This document shows, piece after piece, positions 1-9,194 of a DNA stretch of 64,000 nucleotides. The stretch is from Planococcus halocryophilus (GTDB lineage Bacteria > Bacillota > Bacilli > Bacillales_A > Planococcaceae). The translations under genes and the position numbers were made by a program. Numbering within the stretch: the first letter of the stretch is position 1; every line of letters starts with the position of its first letter. The notes under the pieces were generated by a model that was not told where the DNA came from, made no database searches, and worked only from the letters and a program-made list of their open reading frames with translations. Location of the stretch: the NCBI RefSeq assembly GCF_001687585.2, contig NZ_CP016537.2, positions 2,638,001 through 2,702,000 on the forward strand, read 5' to 3'.

Positions 1-624
1 GGTTAATATATAGCGACCCATGATTGCATAATTTGATGGGGCTGTTCCGGCTGTTGGTTTCTCAACAAACTTGTTAACTTGGATCAATTTACCGTCTACT
101 GAAACAGGATCAATAATGCCATAACGATCTGTGTCTTGTGCAGCCACTTGTTGGACGCCGATTACACTCTTACCAGTTACTTCATGTTGATTCATCAATT
201 GAGCTAAGCAAGGCTCATCATTTTCAACAATATCATCACCTAGCAAAACAGCAAATGGTTCATCACCAATAAACTTACGAGCTGACCAAATCGCATGACC
301 TAAACCAAGAGGCTGTTTCTGACGAATAAAGTGAATTTCTACCTTAGAAGTTTCTAAAACAGAATCCAACATATCCATCTTACCTTTTCTCATCAAAGTA
401 TCTTCCAATTCAAATGCATGATCAAAATGGTCTTCTATTGCACGTTTACCCTTCCCTGTAACGATAATAATATCCTCGATACCAGAAGCAATGGCTTCTT
501 CAATTATATATTGAATCGTTGGTTTATCGACAATTGGTAACATTTCTTTTGGCATAGCTTTTGTCGCTGGCAGGAAGCGGGTTCCGAGTCCAGCTGCGGG
601 AATAATGGCTTTTTTCACTTTCAT
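1..624 (-). CDS. galU: UTP-glucose-1-phosphate uridylyltransferase, 3' end outside window
   Basis: This cytoplasmic enzyme makes UDP-glucose from UTP and glucose-1-phosphate and so feeds the UDP-glucose dehydrogenase encoded just upstream in the operon. The 208 visible codons start at an ATG (622-624) and show the nucleotidyltransferase signature [19 protein letters not shown] near residue 10, the [12 protein letters not shown] stretch near 60 and LGDDIV near 130, all typical of GalU/GtaB. The family is about 290-300 residues, so roughly the last third lies beyond the window edge. It is the last gene seen in the long minus-strand exopolysaccharide operon, 80 bases after the epimerase gene. 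Identification is from motifs; a second, housekeeping copy may exist elsewhere. Confidence 0.93.
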   Translation of the reverse strand, partial: MKVKKAIIPAAGLGTRFLPATKAMPKEMLPIVDKPTIQYIIEEAIASGIEDIIIVTGKGKRAIEDHFDHAFELEDTLMRKGKMDMLDSVLETSKVEIHFIRQKQPLGLGHAIWSARKFIGDEPFAVLLGDDIVENDEPCLAQLMNQHEVTGKSVIGVQQVAAQDTDRYGIIDPVSVDGKLIQVNKFVEKPTAGTAPSNYAIMGRYILT

Positions 625-704
625 CTTAACACCTACTTATACTCTAGACCTTAATAATCAGTCTTTTCTTATTAAATAATTGAAGCAACTACCTAAAGAG
701 ATAG

Positions 705-1736
705 TTAAACCATTTTGTAGTATTCACAATACCAATCAGTAAACTTTTGTAGTCCCTCTTCAATAGATGTTTTCGGTTTGAAGCCAATCGCTTCTTCCAG
801 TAATTTTGTAGAAGCATACGTCGCAGGCACATCACCCGGCTTAATCGGCTCAAATTTCTTTTTGAACTCTATTGTTCTCCCTAAGCTATTACTCAAACAT
901 TTCTCAAGTGTCTCAATAAAGACCATCAGTTTCTCTGGGCTACTATTACCAATATTAAAGATTTCATGTGGGACTTCCCCATCTTCACTTGGCGGATTTG
1001 ATAAAAGACGTTGAATTCCTTCTACAATATCATCCACATAGGTAAAATCACGGTATAAGTCGTTTTCAAAATCACCATCATTGAAGATTTTTATTTCCTC
1101 ATCTGCAAACAGTTTGTCTGTAAAACCAAAGTAGGCCATATCCGGGCGTCCCATTGGACCGTATACTGTAAAGAATCGAAGTCCTGTTGCTGGGATTTTG
1201 TATAAATGGCTATAGGTATGAGCCATCAATTCATTCGATTTCTTTGTAGACGCATATAACGACACCGGATTATCCACAAAATCAGTTTCCTCGAAAGGCA
1301 CTTTCTTGTTGGCTCCATATACAGAACTCGATGAAGCATACAACAAGTGGTCCACTGGATAATGACGGCAAGCTTCTATAATATTGTAGAAACCGATAAC
1401 GTTGCTTTGAATATAGACATCAGGATTTTCAATCGAATATCTCACACCTGCTTGAGCTGCTAAGTTTACTACGATATTCGGTTTGTATTCCTCAAAGAGA
1501 CTTGTGACTAATTCTTTATCCGAAATGTCTCCTTTGACGAAAGTGAATTTTTTATTTGACTTCAATTGAGCCAAACGATCATGCTTCAATTTAACGTCAT
1601 AGTATTCATTAAGGTTGTCAATTCCAACTACTTTGCAGCCAGCTTCCAATAAGCGATTTGTAAGGTAATAACCAATAAATCCAGCTGCGCCGGTGATGAA
1701 ATATACTTTACTAGAGTCTAGCGGCTTGTAACTCAA
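705..1736 (-). CDS. UDP-glucuronate 4-epimerase, SDR family
   Basis: A 343-residue extended short-chain dehydrogenase. It has the Rossmann motif GAAGFIG at about residue 16 and the catalytic YASTK (YxxxK) at about 161, with an upstream SSSSVYG serine motif. The stretch NEYYDVKLKHDRL after the first beta-alpha unit is characteristic of the CapI/UDP-glucuronate 4-epimerase group that gives UDP-galacturonate. It follows the UDP-glucose dehydrogenase gene and overlaps it by 26 bases, so the two should act in sequence: UDP-Glc to UDP-GlcA to UDP-GalA. The start is a TTG preceded at about 10 bases by AAGGAG, which lies inside the upstream gene. A different UDP-sugar epimerase specificity is possible. 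Confidence 0.85.
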   Translation of the reverse strand: MSYKPLDSSKVYFITGAAGFIGYYLTNRLLEAGCKVVGIDNLNEYYDVKLKHDRLAQLKSNKKFTFVKGDISDKELVTSLFEEYKPNIVVNLAAQAGVRYSIENPDVYIQSNVIGFYNIIEACRHYPVDHLLYASSSSVYGANKKVPFEETDFVDNPVSLYASTKKSNELMAHTYSHLYKIPATGLRFFTVYGPMGRPDMAYFGFTDKLFADEEIKIFNDGDFENDLYRDFTYVDDIVEGIQRLLSNPPSEDGEVPHEIFNIGNSSPEKLMVFIETLEKCLSNSLGRTIEFKKKFEPIKPGDVPATYASTKLLEEAIGFKPKTSIEEGLQKFTDWYCEYYKMV

Positions 1737-3090
1737 GCTTTCTCAACTCCTTGAGTGCATCTTTGTTTGCGGGCGCCCGACCAACAGAATAATACTCTAC
1801 TCCAGCTTGTTTCATCTCTTCCACACTATGTAGATTCCGACCATCATACAGCAGAGGTGTTCTCATTAACTGTTTATACGTTTGTGCATCGATTGTCTTC
1901 ACTTCTTCCCATTCAGTAAAGATAAAGCAGACGTTCGCATCTTCCAAAGCTTCTTCGATGCTTGAGACATATGTGATACTACCATTATCAATTTTGCCTT
2001 CCGGGAATTTTTTTGCAAAGTTCTCTGCACCAATTGGATCGTATGCATAAATGTCTGCACCTTGTTTTAATAATAAAGGTACATTGTCTAAAGATGGTGC
2101 TTCCCTCAAATCATCTGTTCCTGGTTTAAAGGTCAATCCCAAAACAGCCACTTTGAGTCCACTAAATGTAATCAATCGATTACTCGCTTTTTTATACAGT
2201 AAGGTCTTTTGATCTTTATTCACATCGATAGCAGCTTTTACCGTTTTTAAATCGTATCCGTTTTGCGTGGCCAAGTATTCAAGTGCTTTTGTATCTTTCG
2301 GGAAACAAGAACCACCATACCCAATACCAGCATTTAAGAACTTGCTACCGATACGGTCATCAAAGCTCATCCCTTTGGCAACATCTTCAACATCTGCCCC
2401 AACCAATTCACAAAGATTCGCGATATCATTCATGTAAGAAATTTTCAATGCTAGAAAATCATTAGAAGCATATTTAATCATTTCAGCAGACTTTCTATTC
2501 ACCGATACAATCGGTAAATTAAATGGCTCATAAATTTTTTGCAAAAGATTTTCAGCCCATCCACTTTCTGTACCAATGATAATACGTTTCGCATTTAATG
2601 TATCATGCACAGCAGACCCCTGTGCTAAAAACTCTGGATTTGAAGCCACTTCTACTCTTACGTCGTTAATTAAAAAATCGTGAATAAATTGCTCTACTTT
2701 ATCATTCGTTCCGACTGGAACTGTAGATTTCACAGTAACTAAGCAATCTTTTTCAATTGTTTCAGCAATTTGTCGAGCGACCGTTGCTATATATGATAGA
2801 TTCGCAGAGCCATCATCATTTTCTGGTGTGCCCACACCGATAAATACTGCATCTGCGTCTTTATAAGCTGATTTGTAATCAGTTGTATATTGCAATCTAC
2901 CTGCCTCATAATTTTTCTTCATTAGCTCTTCTAGGCCAGCCTCATATATTGGTGATGTACCTGATCTCATCATATTCACTTTTGCTTCATCTATATCAAC
3001 ACAGACTACTTGATGTCCTTTTTCGGCAAAACATACTCCTGCTACTAGACCTACGTAGCCTGTTCCTGCTACAGCTATTTTAAACATCAT
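1711..3090 (-). CDS. UDP-glucose 6-dehydrogenase
   Basis: Oxidises UDP-glucose to UDP-glucuronate with two NAD+ in the cytoplasm. At 459 residues it is full length for the Ugd/TuaD family. It has the N-terminal NAD motif GTGYVGL at about residue 9, the substrate-loop motif STVPVGT at about 120, and GGSCFPKD at about 259 carrying the catalytic cysteine. The C-terminal UDP-binding domain includes LGLTFKPGTDDLREAPS. The start has two ATGs in a row behind TAAGGAG, so residue 1 could be either. It overlaps the epimerase gene that uses its product and follows the rhamnose genes after a 56-base gap. I leave the symbol blank because tuaD, ugd and capL-type names cannot be separated here. Confidence 0.92.
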   Translation of the reverse strand: MMFKIAVAGTGYVGLVAGVCFAEKGHQVVCVDIDEAKVNMMRSGTSPIYEAGLEELMKKNYEAGRLQYTTDYKSAYKDADAVFIGVGTPENDDGSANLSYIATVARQIAETIEKDCLVTVKSTVPVGTNDKVEQFIHDFLINDVRVEVASNPEFLAQGSAVHDTLNAKRIIIGTESGWAENLLQKIYEPFNLPIVSVNRKSAEMIKYASNDFLALKISYMNDIANLCELVGADVEDVAKGMSFDDRIGSKFLNAGIGYGGSCFPKDTKALEYLATQNGYDLKTVKAAIDVNKDQKTLLYKKASNRLITFSGLKVAVLGLTFKPGTDDLREAPSLDNVPLLLKQGADIYAYDPIGAENFAKKFPEGKIDNGSITYVSSIEEALEDANVCFIFTEWEEVKTIDAQTYKQLMRTPLLYDGRNLHSVEEMKQAGVEYYSVGRAPANKDALKELRKLELQAARL

Positions 3091-3146
3091 ACCTACTCCT
3101 TACTTCTATAAACATATTTTTTTGGCTTTATAAGGAAAGGAAAGAC

Positions 3147-4163
3147 TTATTTAGAATATTGCTTTTCGAAATAGTTCTGGTATTCTCCAGAAATAATTCT
3201 TTCCCACCAGTCTTTATTATCAAGGTACCACTTAATTGTTTGAGCAATCCCTGTTTCGAATGTATAAGTGGGCTGCCAGCCTAACTTTTCTAATTTACTT
3301 GGATCGATTGCATATCGTTTATCATGTCCTAAGCGATCTTTCACGTATTCAATCAGGTCTTCTGATTTATCTAGTGTATTAATAATCGTTTTAACAACTT
3401 CTAAGTTAGTCTTTTCATTGTGTCCGCCAACATTATAAACTTCACCATTATCACCCTCATGCATAACAAGATCAATTGCCGCACAATGATCAATAACGTG
3501 TAGCCAATCACGGATATTCTTACCATCCCCATATACCGGGACCTTTTGATCGTTCAGTACCCGAGAGATTGTTAAAGGAATAAGTTTTTCTGGAAAATGA
3601 TAAGGACCATAATTATTCGAGCAACGCGTGATATTAATCGGCAAGTTAAACGTTTCATGATAGGCACGAACTAGTAAATCTGATGATGCTTTACTCGCAC
3701 TATATGGACTATTAGGTTGTATAGGTGTTTCTTCTGTAAAGAATGTCGCTGGATCAAAATCTAATTCCCCGTAAACTTCATCCGTTGATACATGTACGAA
3801 CTTAGTCACACCTATATTTTTTGCTGCGTCTAATAGAACCTGTGTACCTAATACGTTCGTTTGCACAAAAATCTCTGGATTTGTTATTGAACGATCCACA
3901 TGACTTTCAGCTGCAAAATGAATAACATAATCAAATTTATATGTACCAAACAACTCATTAATAGCTTTATGATCGGCAATATCAGCTTTTAAAAAATGAT
4001 AATTAGAGTTGTTTTCAATTTCTTTATGTTTAGTTAAATCTCCAGCATAGGTTAATAAATCTAAATTATAGATATCATAGTCCGGATATTTCTCAACCAT
4101 ATATTGAACAAAGTTCCCGCCAATAAACCCTGCTCCGCCTGTCACTAGAATTTTCTGGTTCAT
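3147..4163 (-). CDS. rfbB: dTDP-glucose 4,6-dehydratase
   Basis: Second step of dTDP-L-rhamnose synthesis: dTDP-glucose to dTDP-4-keto-6-deoxyglucose. The 338-residue protein has GGAGFIGG at about residue 8, the dehydratase-specific triad STDEVYG at about 125, and YSASK at about 160 (YxxxK). I start it at the ATG at 4161-4163, because AGAGGTG lies 8 bases upstream and because MNQKILVTGG is the usual beginning of the family. The 19 codons in front of this ATG are open but lie inside rfbD. Start and stop overlap as TGATG with rfbD, implying translational coupling. It is the last of the A-C-D-B rhamnose gene set. Confidence 0.95.
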   Translation of the reverse strand: MNQKILVTGGAGFIGGNFVQYMVEKYPDYDIYNLDLLTYAGDLTKHKEIENNSNYHFLKADIADHKAINELFGTYKFDYVIHFAAESHVDRSITNPEIFVQTNVLGTQVLLDAAKNIGVTKFVHVSTDEVYGELDFDPATFFTEETPIQPNSPYSASKASSDLLVRAYHETFNLPINITRCSNNYGPYHFPEKLIPLTISRVLNDQKVPVYGDGKNIRDWLHVIDHCAAIDLVMHEGDNGEVYNVGGHNEKTNLEVVKTIINTLDKSEDLIEYVKDRLGHDKRYAIDPSKLEKLGWQPTYTFETGIAQTIKWYLDNKDWWERIISGEYQNYFEKQYSK

Positions 4164-5020
4164 CAATTTTTCACCTCTTGTCGAAGTTCTGCTACATACC
4201 TTTTCAATGCATCTTGCCATGTAGGTAACTGATTAAATCCATTCTCAACTAATTTTTGTTTTGACATCCGAGAGTTTTTCGGACGCACTGCAGGTGTAGG
4301 ATATTCTTCAGTTGTAATAGGATTTACTTTTATACCTTGTCCAGCTTGATGAAATGCTTCTATAGCAAAGTCTGACCAACTACAAAATCCTTCGTTAGAT
4401 GCATGGTATAATCCATACTTATCACTTTGAATCATATCAATTAATAGAATTGCTAAATCGTGTGTATATGTAGGTGAACCGATTTGATCTCCTACCACAT
4501 TTAACTCGTCTCTTGATTCAGATAACTTGAGCATAGTTTTGACAAAGTTATTACCATTCATTCCGAAAACCCAAGATGTGCGAACAACAAAGTACTTTTC
4601 AAGTAATTCCTTTACTTTTTTCTCCCCTTCATATTTTGTTAAACCGTAATAGCCTTGAGGATTCGGACGATCACTTTCAACAAATGGTTCTTGACCTTCT
4701 CCGTCATATACATAGTCTGTACTGATATAAATAAACTTAGCATCTATTTCTTTAGCAACAGTAGCTAGATATTCAGTACCGTTAACATTTACATCCCAAC
4801 AACCTTCACGATCTTCTTCAGATTTATCAACAGCAGTATAAGCTGCACAATGAATAATTGCATCAGGGTTTAATTTACGAATAAATGATTCTACATCTTT
4901 ATTAATTGTGAGATTTAAATCTTCTCTGTCAATCCCTATCATATCTAAACCTTTTTTTAATCCTTCGTGAACTACATCATATCCTAATTGGCCATTATAA
5001 CCAGTCACTAAAATCTTCAT
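4163..5020 (-). CDS. rfbD: dTDP-4-dehydrorhamnose reductase
   Basis: Final step of dTDP-L-rhamnose synthesis, the NADPH-dependent reduction of dTDP-4-keto-rhamnose. The 285 residues match the family length. The N-terminal cofactor motif is GYNGQLGYD at about residue 7, the catalytic YGLTK (YxxxK) is at about 128, and the STDYVYDG motif is at about 103. The C-terminal substrate-binding part includes RPKNSRMSKQKL. It lies 1 base downstream of the rfbC stop and overlaps rfbB. All four rhamnose genes are tightly packed, so they should be co-expressed. Confidence 0.94.
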   Translation of the reverse strand: MKILVTGYNGQLGYDVVHEGLKKGLDMIGIDREDLNLTINKDVESFIRKLNPDAIIHCAAYTAVDKSEEDREGCWDVNVNGTEYLATVAKEIDAKFIYISTDYVYDGEGQEPFVESDRPNPQGYYGLTKYEGEKKVKELLEKYFVVRTSWVFGMNGNNFVKTMLKLSESRDELNVVGDQIGSPTYTHDLAILLIDMIQSDKYGLYHASNEGFCSWSDFAIEAFHQAGQGIKVNPITTEEYPTPAVRPKNSRMSKQKLVENGFNQLPTWQDALKRYVAELRQEVKN

Positions 5021-5584
5021 TTACTCAGCTCCAAATGTAAAATTATTATCAGCATCTTTCAATAAAGATGCTTTTTCATCTTTACTTGAGAGAGTAGGTT
5101 CGACTTCTAAAGGCCATTCAATCGCAATATCCAAATCATTCCAAATAATTCCACGATCGTTTTCTGGTGAATATAATTCATCCACTTTATACTGAACTTC
5201 TACATTATCTTCCAAAGTCATGAAAGCATGTGCGAAACCTTTAGGCACTAGTAATTGCTTTTTATTCTCTGCTGTAAGTTCAATGCCAAACCACTCACCA
5301 TAAGTAGAGCTTTCTTTTCTTATATCGACAGCTACATCGAAGATTGACCCTTTAGTACATCTTACTAATTTCGTTTGCGACTTAGGTGCAAGTTGATAAT
5401 GCAAACCCCTTAAGGTACCTTTTTTAGCTGAGAATGAATGGTTATCTTGAATAAATTTTAAGTCTAATCCCGCTTTCCCGAAACTTTCTCTGTTGTAATT
5501 TTCTGTAAACCATCCACGATGGTCTCCAAAAATAGTTGGTTCAATAATTAATACGCCACTTAACTTTGTTTTAATGAAATTCAT
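5021..5584 (-). CDS. rfbC: dTDP-4-dehydrorhamnose 3,5-epimerase
   Basis: A cupin-fold epimerase of 187 residues, the third step of dTDP-L-rhamnose synthesis. Typical landmarks are [12 protein letters not shown] at about 20, the GLHYQ catalytic-histidine motif at about 60, [11 protein letters not shown] at about 83, and VPKGFAHAF at about 113. The start ATG overlaps the end of rfbA by 4 bases and the stop abuts rfbD. The RmlC family is strongly conserved, so the assignment is secure. Confidence 0.94.
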   Translation of the reverse strand: MNFIKTKLSGVLIIEPTIFGDHRGWFTENYNRESFGKAGLDLKFIQDNHSFSAKKGTLRGLHYQLAPKSQTKLVRCTKGSIFDVAVDIRKESSTYGEWFGIELTAENKKQLLVPKGFAHAFMTLEDNVEVQYKVDELYSPENDRGIIWNDLDIAIEWPLEVEPTLSSKDEKASLLKDADNNFTFGAE

Positions 5585-6486
5585 CCAAGCACCTCTTCCC
5601 TATTCAACATGTCTATATGCTGATTAGCAAGCCTCAATAAATATTGGCCATATTCATTTTTCTTTAATGGTTCAGCTAAGGAAATCAATTGATCTTTACT
5701 AATATATCCTTTTCGAAAAGCTATTTCTTCTAGACATGCCACCTTCAAACTTTGGCGTTTTTCAATCATTTCAATATATAAAGAAGCTTCGAGTAGAGAT
5801 TCATGAGTACCTGTATCTAACCAGGCAAAGCCACGACCTAATAATTCAACATTCAAGTCATCTAACAAGAGATATTTTTTATTGATATCAGTAATTTCTA
5901 ACTCTCCTCTATCGGAAGGTGTAATCTCCTTGGCTATATCTACAACTCTATTATCATAAAAATATAGTCCTGTTACAGCATATGTAGATATTGGAAATTC
6001 AGGTTTTTCTTCTATAGATCTTGCTTTGCCCTTTTCATCAAAATCTACTACACCAAACCGTTCAGGATCTTTAACATTATACCCAAAAATCGTAGCTCCT
6101 TTTCTTCTTGAGGCTGCACTTTCCAACAAATCAGTGAATCCATGACCATAGAAAATATTATCTCCAAGAATCAAAGCTACACTATCTTTACCTATAAATG
6201 TTTCTCCTATAAGAAATGCCTGTGCTAATCCGTCAGGTGAAGGCTGTTCTTTGTACTCTAAAGATATTCCAAACTGCGATCCATTGCCCAACAACTCTTT
6301 AAATCTTGGAGTATCTTCAGGAGTAGAAATTATTAAAATTTCTTTTATACCTGCTAACATTAGAGTTGATAGAGGATAGTAAATCATCGGTTTGTCATAT
6401 ATAGGCAAAAGCTGTTTACTTGTAACCATTGTTAGTGGATAAAGTCTTGTCCCACTTCCACCAGCTAAAATTATTCCTTTCATCAT
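5581..6486 (-). CDS. rfbA: glucose-1-phosphate thymidylyltransferase
   Basis: Makes dTDP-glucose from dTTP and glucose-1-phosphate, the committed step of the rhamnose branch. The 301-residue protein starts with the nucleotidyltransferase signature [20 protein letters not shown], followed by [19 protein letters not shown] at about 110 and EEKPEFP at about 160. Two adjacent ATGs (6484-6486 and 6481-6483) follow AAGGAG; the second has the better spacing. It heads the A-C-D-B set and is separated from the flippase gene by 86 AT-rich bases, the largest gap near here, so an internal promoter is possible. Confidence 0.95.
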   Translation of the reverse strand: MMKGIILAGGSGTRLYPLTMVTSKQLLPIYDKPMIYYPLSTLMLAGIKEILIISTPEDTPRFKELLGNGSQFGISLEYKEQPSPDGLAQAFLIGETFIGKDSVALILGDNIFYGHGFTDLLESAASRRKGATIFGYNVKDPERFGVVDFDEKGKARSIEEKPEFPISTYAVTGLYFYDNRVVDIAKEITPSDRGELEITDINKKYLLLDDLNVELLGRGFAWLDTGTHESLLEASLYIEMIEKRQSLKVACLEEIAFRKGYISKDQLISLAEPLKKNEYGQYLLRLANQHIDMLNREEVLG

Positions 6487-6572
6487 TAATTCTCCTTCCT
6501 AATTGTAGTAAAATTGTAGTAAAATGGTATATTTTATTTTGCATATTAAAAAATCAAATACTTAGTTTATCC

Positions 6573-7997
6573 TCATTTCTTTTTCAAATTTAAAATTTTG
6601 ATTATATTTTTGATATCCTGTGCAAAGATTATAAATAAAATCAATAGTGGTATTAAACTCATAAGCATGCTCGTTAACCAGCTAGAGGAATAAATTGAGA
6701 AAAAAGAATAAGCTGAGACTACAACTACCATTGTATAAATTTTCTTAAGCGGATAATCCACTTTGAAGTACCTTAAAGAGATGTATGTCCTCAAGGAAAA
6801 GAATACTATAAATGAAAATGCAGTTGCAATTGATGCTCCAAGTGCTCCATATTCCGGAACTAATACAATATTCCCAATTATATTCAATACACAAGTAATT
6901 AAGGCAATGATAACATGCCACTTAGTTTTTTTATAAAAGTTAATACCAATTACAGTTGTTTCAGAGATGGTCATTAAAATTGGCATAAATACAAGGAATG
7001 GCATTATATTCGCAGCATCTAAGTATTGTTGACCTAAAAGATTTACAATTAAATACTTTCCGGCTATCGTTAAGATAGCAAAGAGAAACATTACAAAAGA
7101 TACAACAATTGTAATATTTTTAAAAAAAGCTTTATCTTCTGGATCAGCTATAAATTTCTCATAGCTTACTGGTGTCCAAAATGTAGTAAATGTAGAACTT
7201 AACACTACAACCAGAGCAACTATTCTCATTGCCGCTGCATAAAGTCCTAATTCTGAAAAATCTCTCCAATGTCTAATTGCAACCTGATCAAAAGACTGGA
7301 AAATCCACGTAATGAAAATTGTCAAAACGAAAGGTGCACCATATTTGACAATTTCCATTTGAGAGTGTCTAGTATCGCTTATGTAAAAATTCTTAAGATT
7401 CCAAAATTTTCTACCTAAATAAATTGAGAGTATAAACAATAAAAAGAGAGTAAAGATTTTAGATAAAACCAGAACTTCGTACTCAGAACCTATAAAGTAA
7501 TATAGTCCTACAATAAAGCATAGATTAAATAACTTTTGCAATATTTGAAGAAGAGAGTAGACATTTCCTTTTTGTTCCATTCTAATCACTAATTGACCAT
7601 AGCGGAATATTAGCTGAAAAATTATACCCAAAACAAGTAATATAGCTAAGCTAAAATCTGGTGCACCTACCAAAAAAAATGTTATTGGCTTGTAAAAAAG
7701 AATAATTGTCAAAATTAATAGCACGCTTGTTTTCATAGGGAGCTTCAAGCTATTGTACATTAGTGCTCCTCTTTTATTCTCTTCCTCTTCATAATAGAAC
7801 CGGATGAATGATTGATCGGTTCCAAAAATAGTCAATATAAGTCCCATTTGCAAAAAAAGTTCAAACATCGAAACTTGGCCTAAGACGTCCGGAGGTAAAA
7901 TCCGTGTAGTTATCATTGTGGTTATTAGTCCTAAAATTAAACCGATCCAACTTCCATATGAGAACTTTAAAAATTTAGATATTAAATTTTCTTTCAA
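6573..7997 (-). CDS. Wzx-type polysaccharide flippase
   Basis: A 474-residue polytopic membrane protein with about 12-14 hydrophobic segments and no large soluble domain. It has the N-terminal LISKFLKFSYGSWIGLILG stretch and late PFLVFMPILMTISETTVIGIN common in the polysaccharide transporter (PST/MOP) superfamily. It should move the undecaprenyl-linked repeat unit across the membrane before polymerisation. The start is TTG with GAGGGG about 6 bases upstream. The gene is markedly AT-rich, like the glycosyltransferases beside it, which fits exchange of the operon core between strains. The substrate cannot be read from the sequence. Confidence 0.85.
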   Translation of the reverse strand: MKENLISKFLKFSYGSWIGLILGLITTMITTRILPPDVLGQVSMFELFLQMGLILTIFGTDQSFIRFYYEEEENKRGALMYNSLKLPMKTSVLLILTIILFYKPITFFLVGAPDFSLAILLVLGIIFQLIFRYGQLVIRMEQKGNVYSLLQILQKLFNLCFIVGLYYFIGSEYEVLVLSKIFTLFLLFILSIYLGRKFWNLKNFYISDTRHSQMEIVKYGAPFVLTIFITWIFQSFDQVAIRHWRDFSELGLYAAAMRIVALVVVLSSTFTTFWTPVSYEKFIADPEDKAFFKNITIVVSFVMFLFAILTIAGKYLIVNLLGQQYLDAANIMPFLVFMPILMTISETTVIGINFYKKTKWHVIIALITCVLNIIGNIVLVPEYGALGASIATAFSFIVFFSLRTYISLRYFKVDYPLKKIYTMVVVVSAYSFFSIYSSSWLTSMLMSLIPLLILFIIFAQDIKNIIKILNLKKK

Positions 7998-8185
7998 GGG
8001 AAGCCCCTCTATTCTTTATAGTTAATGTTATATACACATACAACTAAGTTATTTGAGAAAAATAATTCCGAAAATTAAAAGTGCCAATTTTTTCATATCT
8101 ACAAATTACATACGATCTAGAGTAGATACGGATATTGACTAGACAATATTTGCGAGAATTATATCTACGAATTTTATAACATGAT

Positions 8186-9115
8186 TTAATAATTATCAGA
8201 GCATCTAAAATCAATTCCGTAATGTTGCATAACACTTTTAAGTTGAAAATCATTTTTTTTGTTAATTACATTATCTTTGGCTAGACCATTTTCAGACGAA
8301 CCTTTAACTGTTAAAATTCTCGGGGAATTTTTGCATACTTTTACTGTTTTAGTCCCTCCCATAAAACTCATGCATTTAAGCCATATATCATCTGCTTCAA
8401 AACATAGTTCTTTGATCATGTTCTTTTTAAGTACTTCTTTGCTTAAACAGTTGGGAGGGTATAGGGCACCCGCACCGTTAGTAGCCATAAGTAAATGGTC
8501 TGGCCCTTCAGAGGTCTTTGAAAGCAAATCCCAATCATCATACTCATTAATTCCGTAGTCAGCAAAAGTAATTTTATGAGCACGGTAACAAACAACGCAA
8601 TTTGGAAATTCAATATACTTATTCATTAAATTTCCCACCAAATTTTCAGGTTGAAATATATCATCATCAACTGTAATTATTATGTCACCACTATATTCTT
8701 CCATAGCATAATAATATTTTTTGTGTGATTTTAAATCATCGCAAAACTGTATTTCCAAACCTCGCTTTTGCATCTTGAGAATACGTTCATCTAACATATT
8801 TATTGATTCAAATTGCGATTTTGCTAGCCAAAGAATAATTTTATCAGGTTTATAAGTCTGTCTTAAAAGCGACTCTAATACTAACCACAATTGAGAAACC
8901 CTAGGAGGGAAAGTCGTTAGAGAAACTATAACTTTAGGACCAGCATTCTTTTCATCCCGTTTTCTGACTCCTTTTTTAACCTGCGGCGTTAATTTGTAAA
9001 ATAACGGCAAAGTTAACCTAGTAAGTGAAAGGCAAAATCGGTATATTATTATGTTTAGAATGCGAACATTTATTTTTTCTCCATAATATAGCATTTTATA
9101 AAAAAATTTGACCAC
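8186..9115 (-). CDS. glycosyltransferase, GT-A fold (GT2-like)
   Basis: A 309-residue protein with an N-terminal hydrophobic or amphipathic stretch, then VIVSLTTFPPRVSQLWLVLESLLRQT at about 62-87, and a nucleotide-sugar/metal motif VDDDIFQP at about 150. Conserved blocks near 200 (LLMATNGAGALYPP) and 235 (EADDIWLKCMSF) resemble the acceptor region of small GT-A enzymes found in polysaccharide clusters. It probably adds one sugar of the repeat unit on the cytoplasmic face. The start is GTG with AGGAAGTGAG upstream. The 188 bases after its stop contain no convincing gene. Donor and linkage are unknown. Confidence 0.72.
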   Translation of the reverse strand: MVKFFYKMLYYGEKINVRILNIIIYRFCLSLTRLTLPLFYKLTPQVKKGVRKRDEKNAGPKVIVSLTTFPPRVSQLWLVLESLLRQTYKPDKIILWLAKSQFESINMLDERILKMQKRGLEIQFCDDLKSHKKYYYAMEEYSGDIIITVDDDIFQPENLVGNLMNKYIEFPNCVVCYRAHKITFADYGINEYDDWDLLSKTSEGPDHLLMATNGAGALYPPNCLSKEVLKKNMIKELCFEADDIWLKCMSFMGGTKTVKVCKNSPRILTVKGSSENGLAKDNVINKKNDFQLKSVMQHYGIDFRCSDNY

Positions 9116-9194
9116 TTTATCTCACTTCCTAAAACATAATTTATATTGCTTGAAAATTCTTCACATTAGTAACTTATGAATCCCGTAATTATTT

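Noticed and set aside
8044..8253. 69-codon minus-strand ORF between glycosyltransferase and flippase
   Set aside because: Overlaps the end of the glycosyltransferase gene in another frame, has no ribosome site and no recognisable features.
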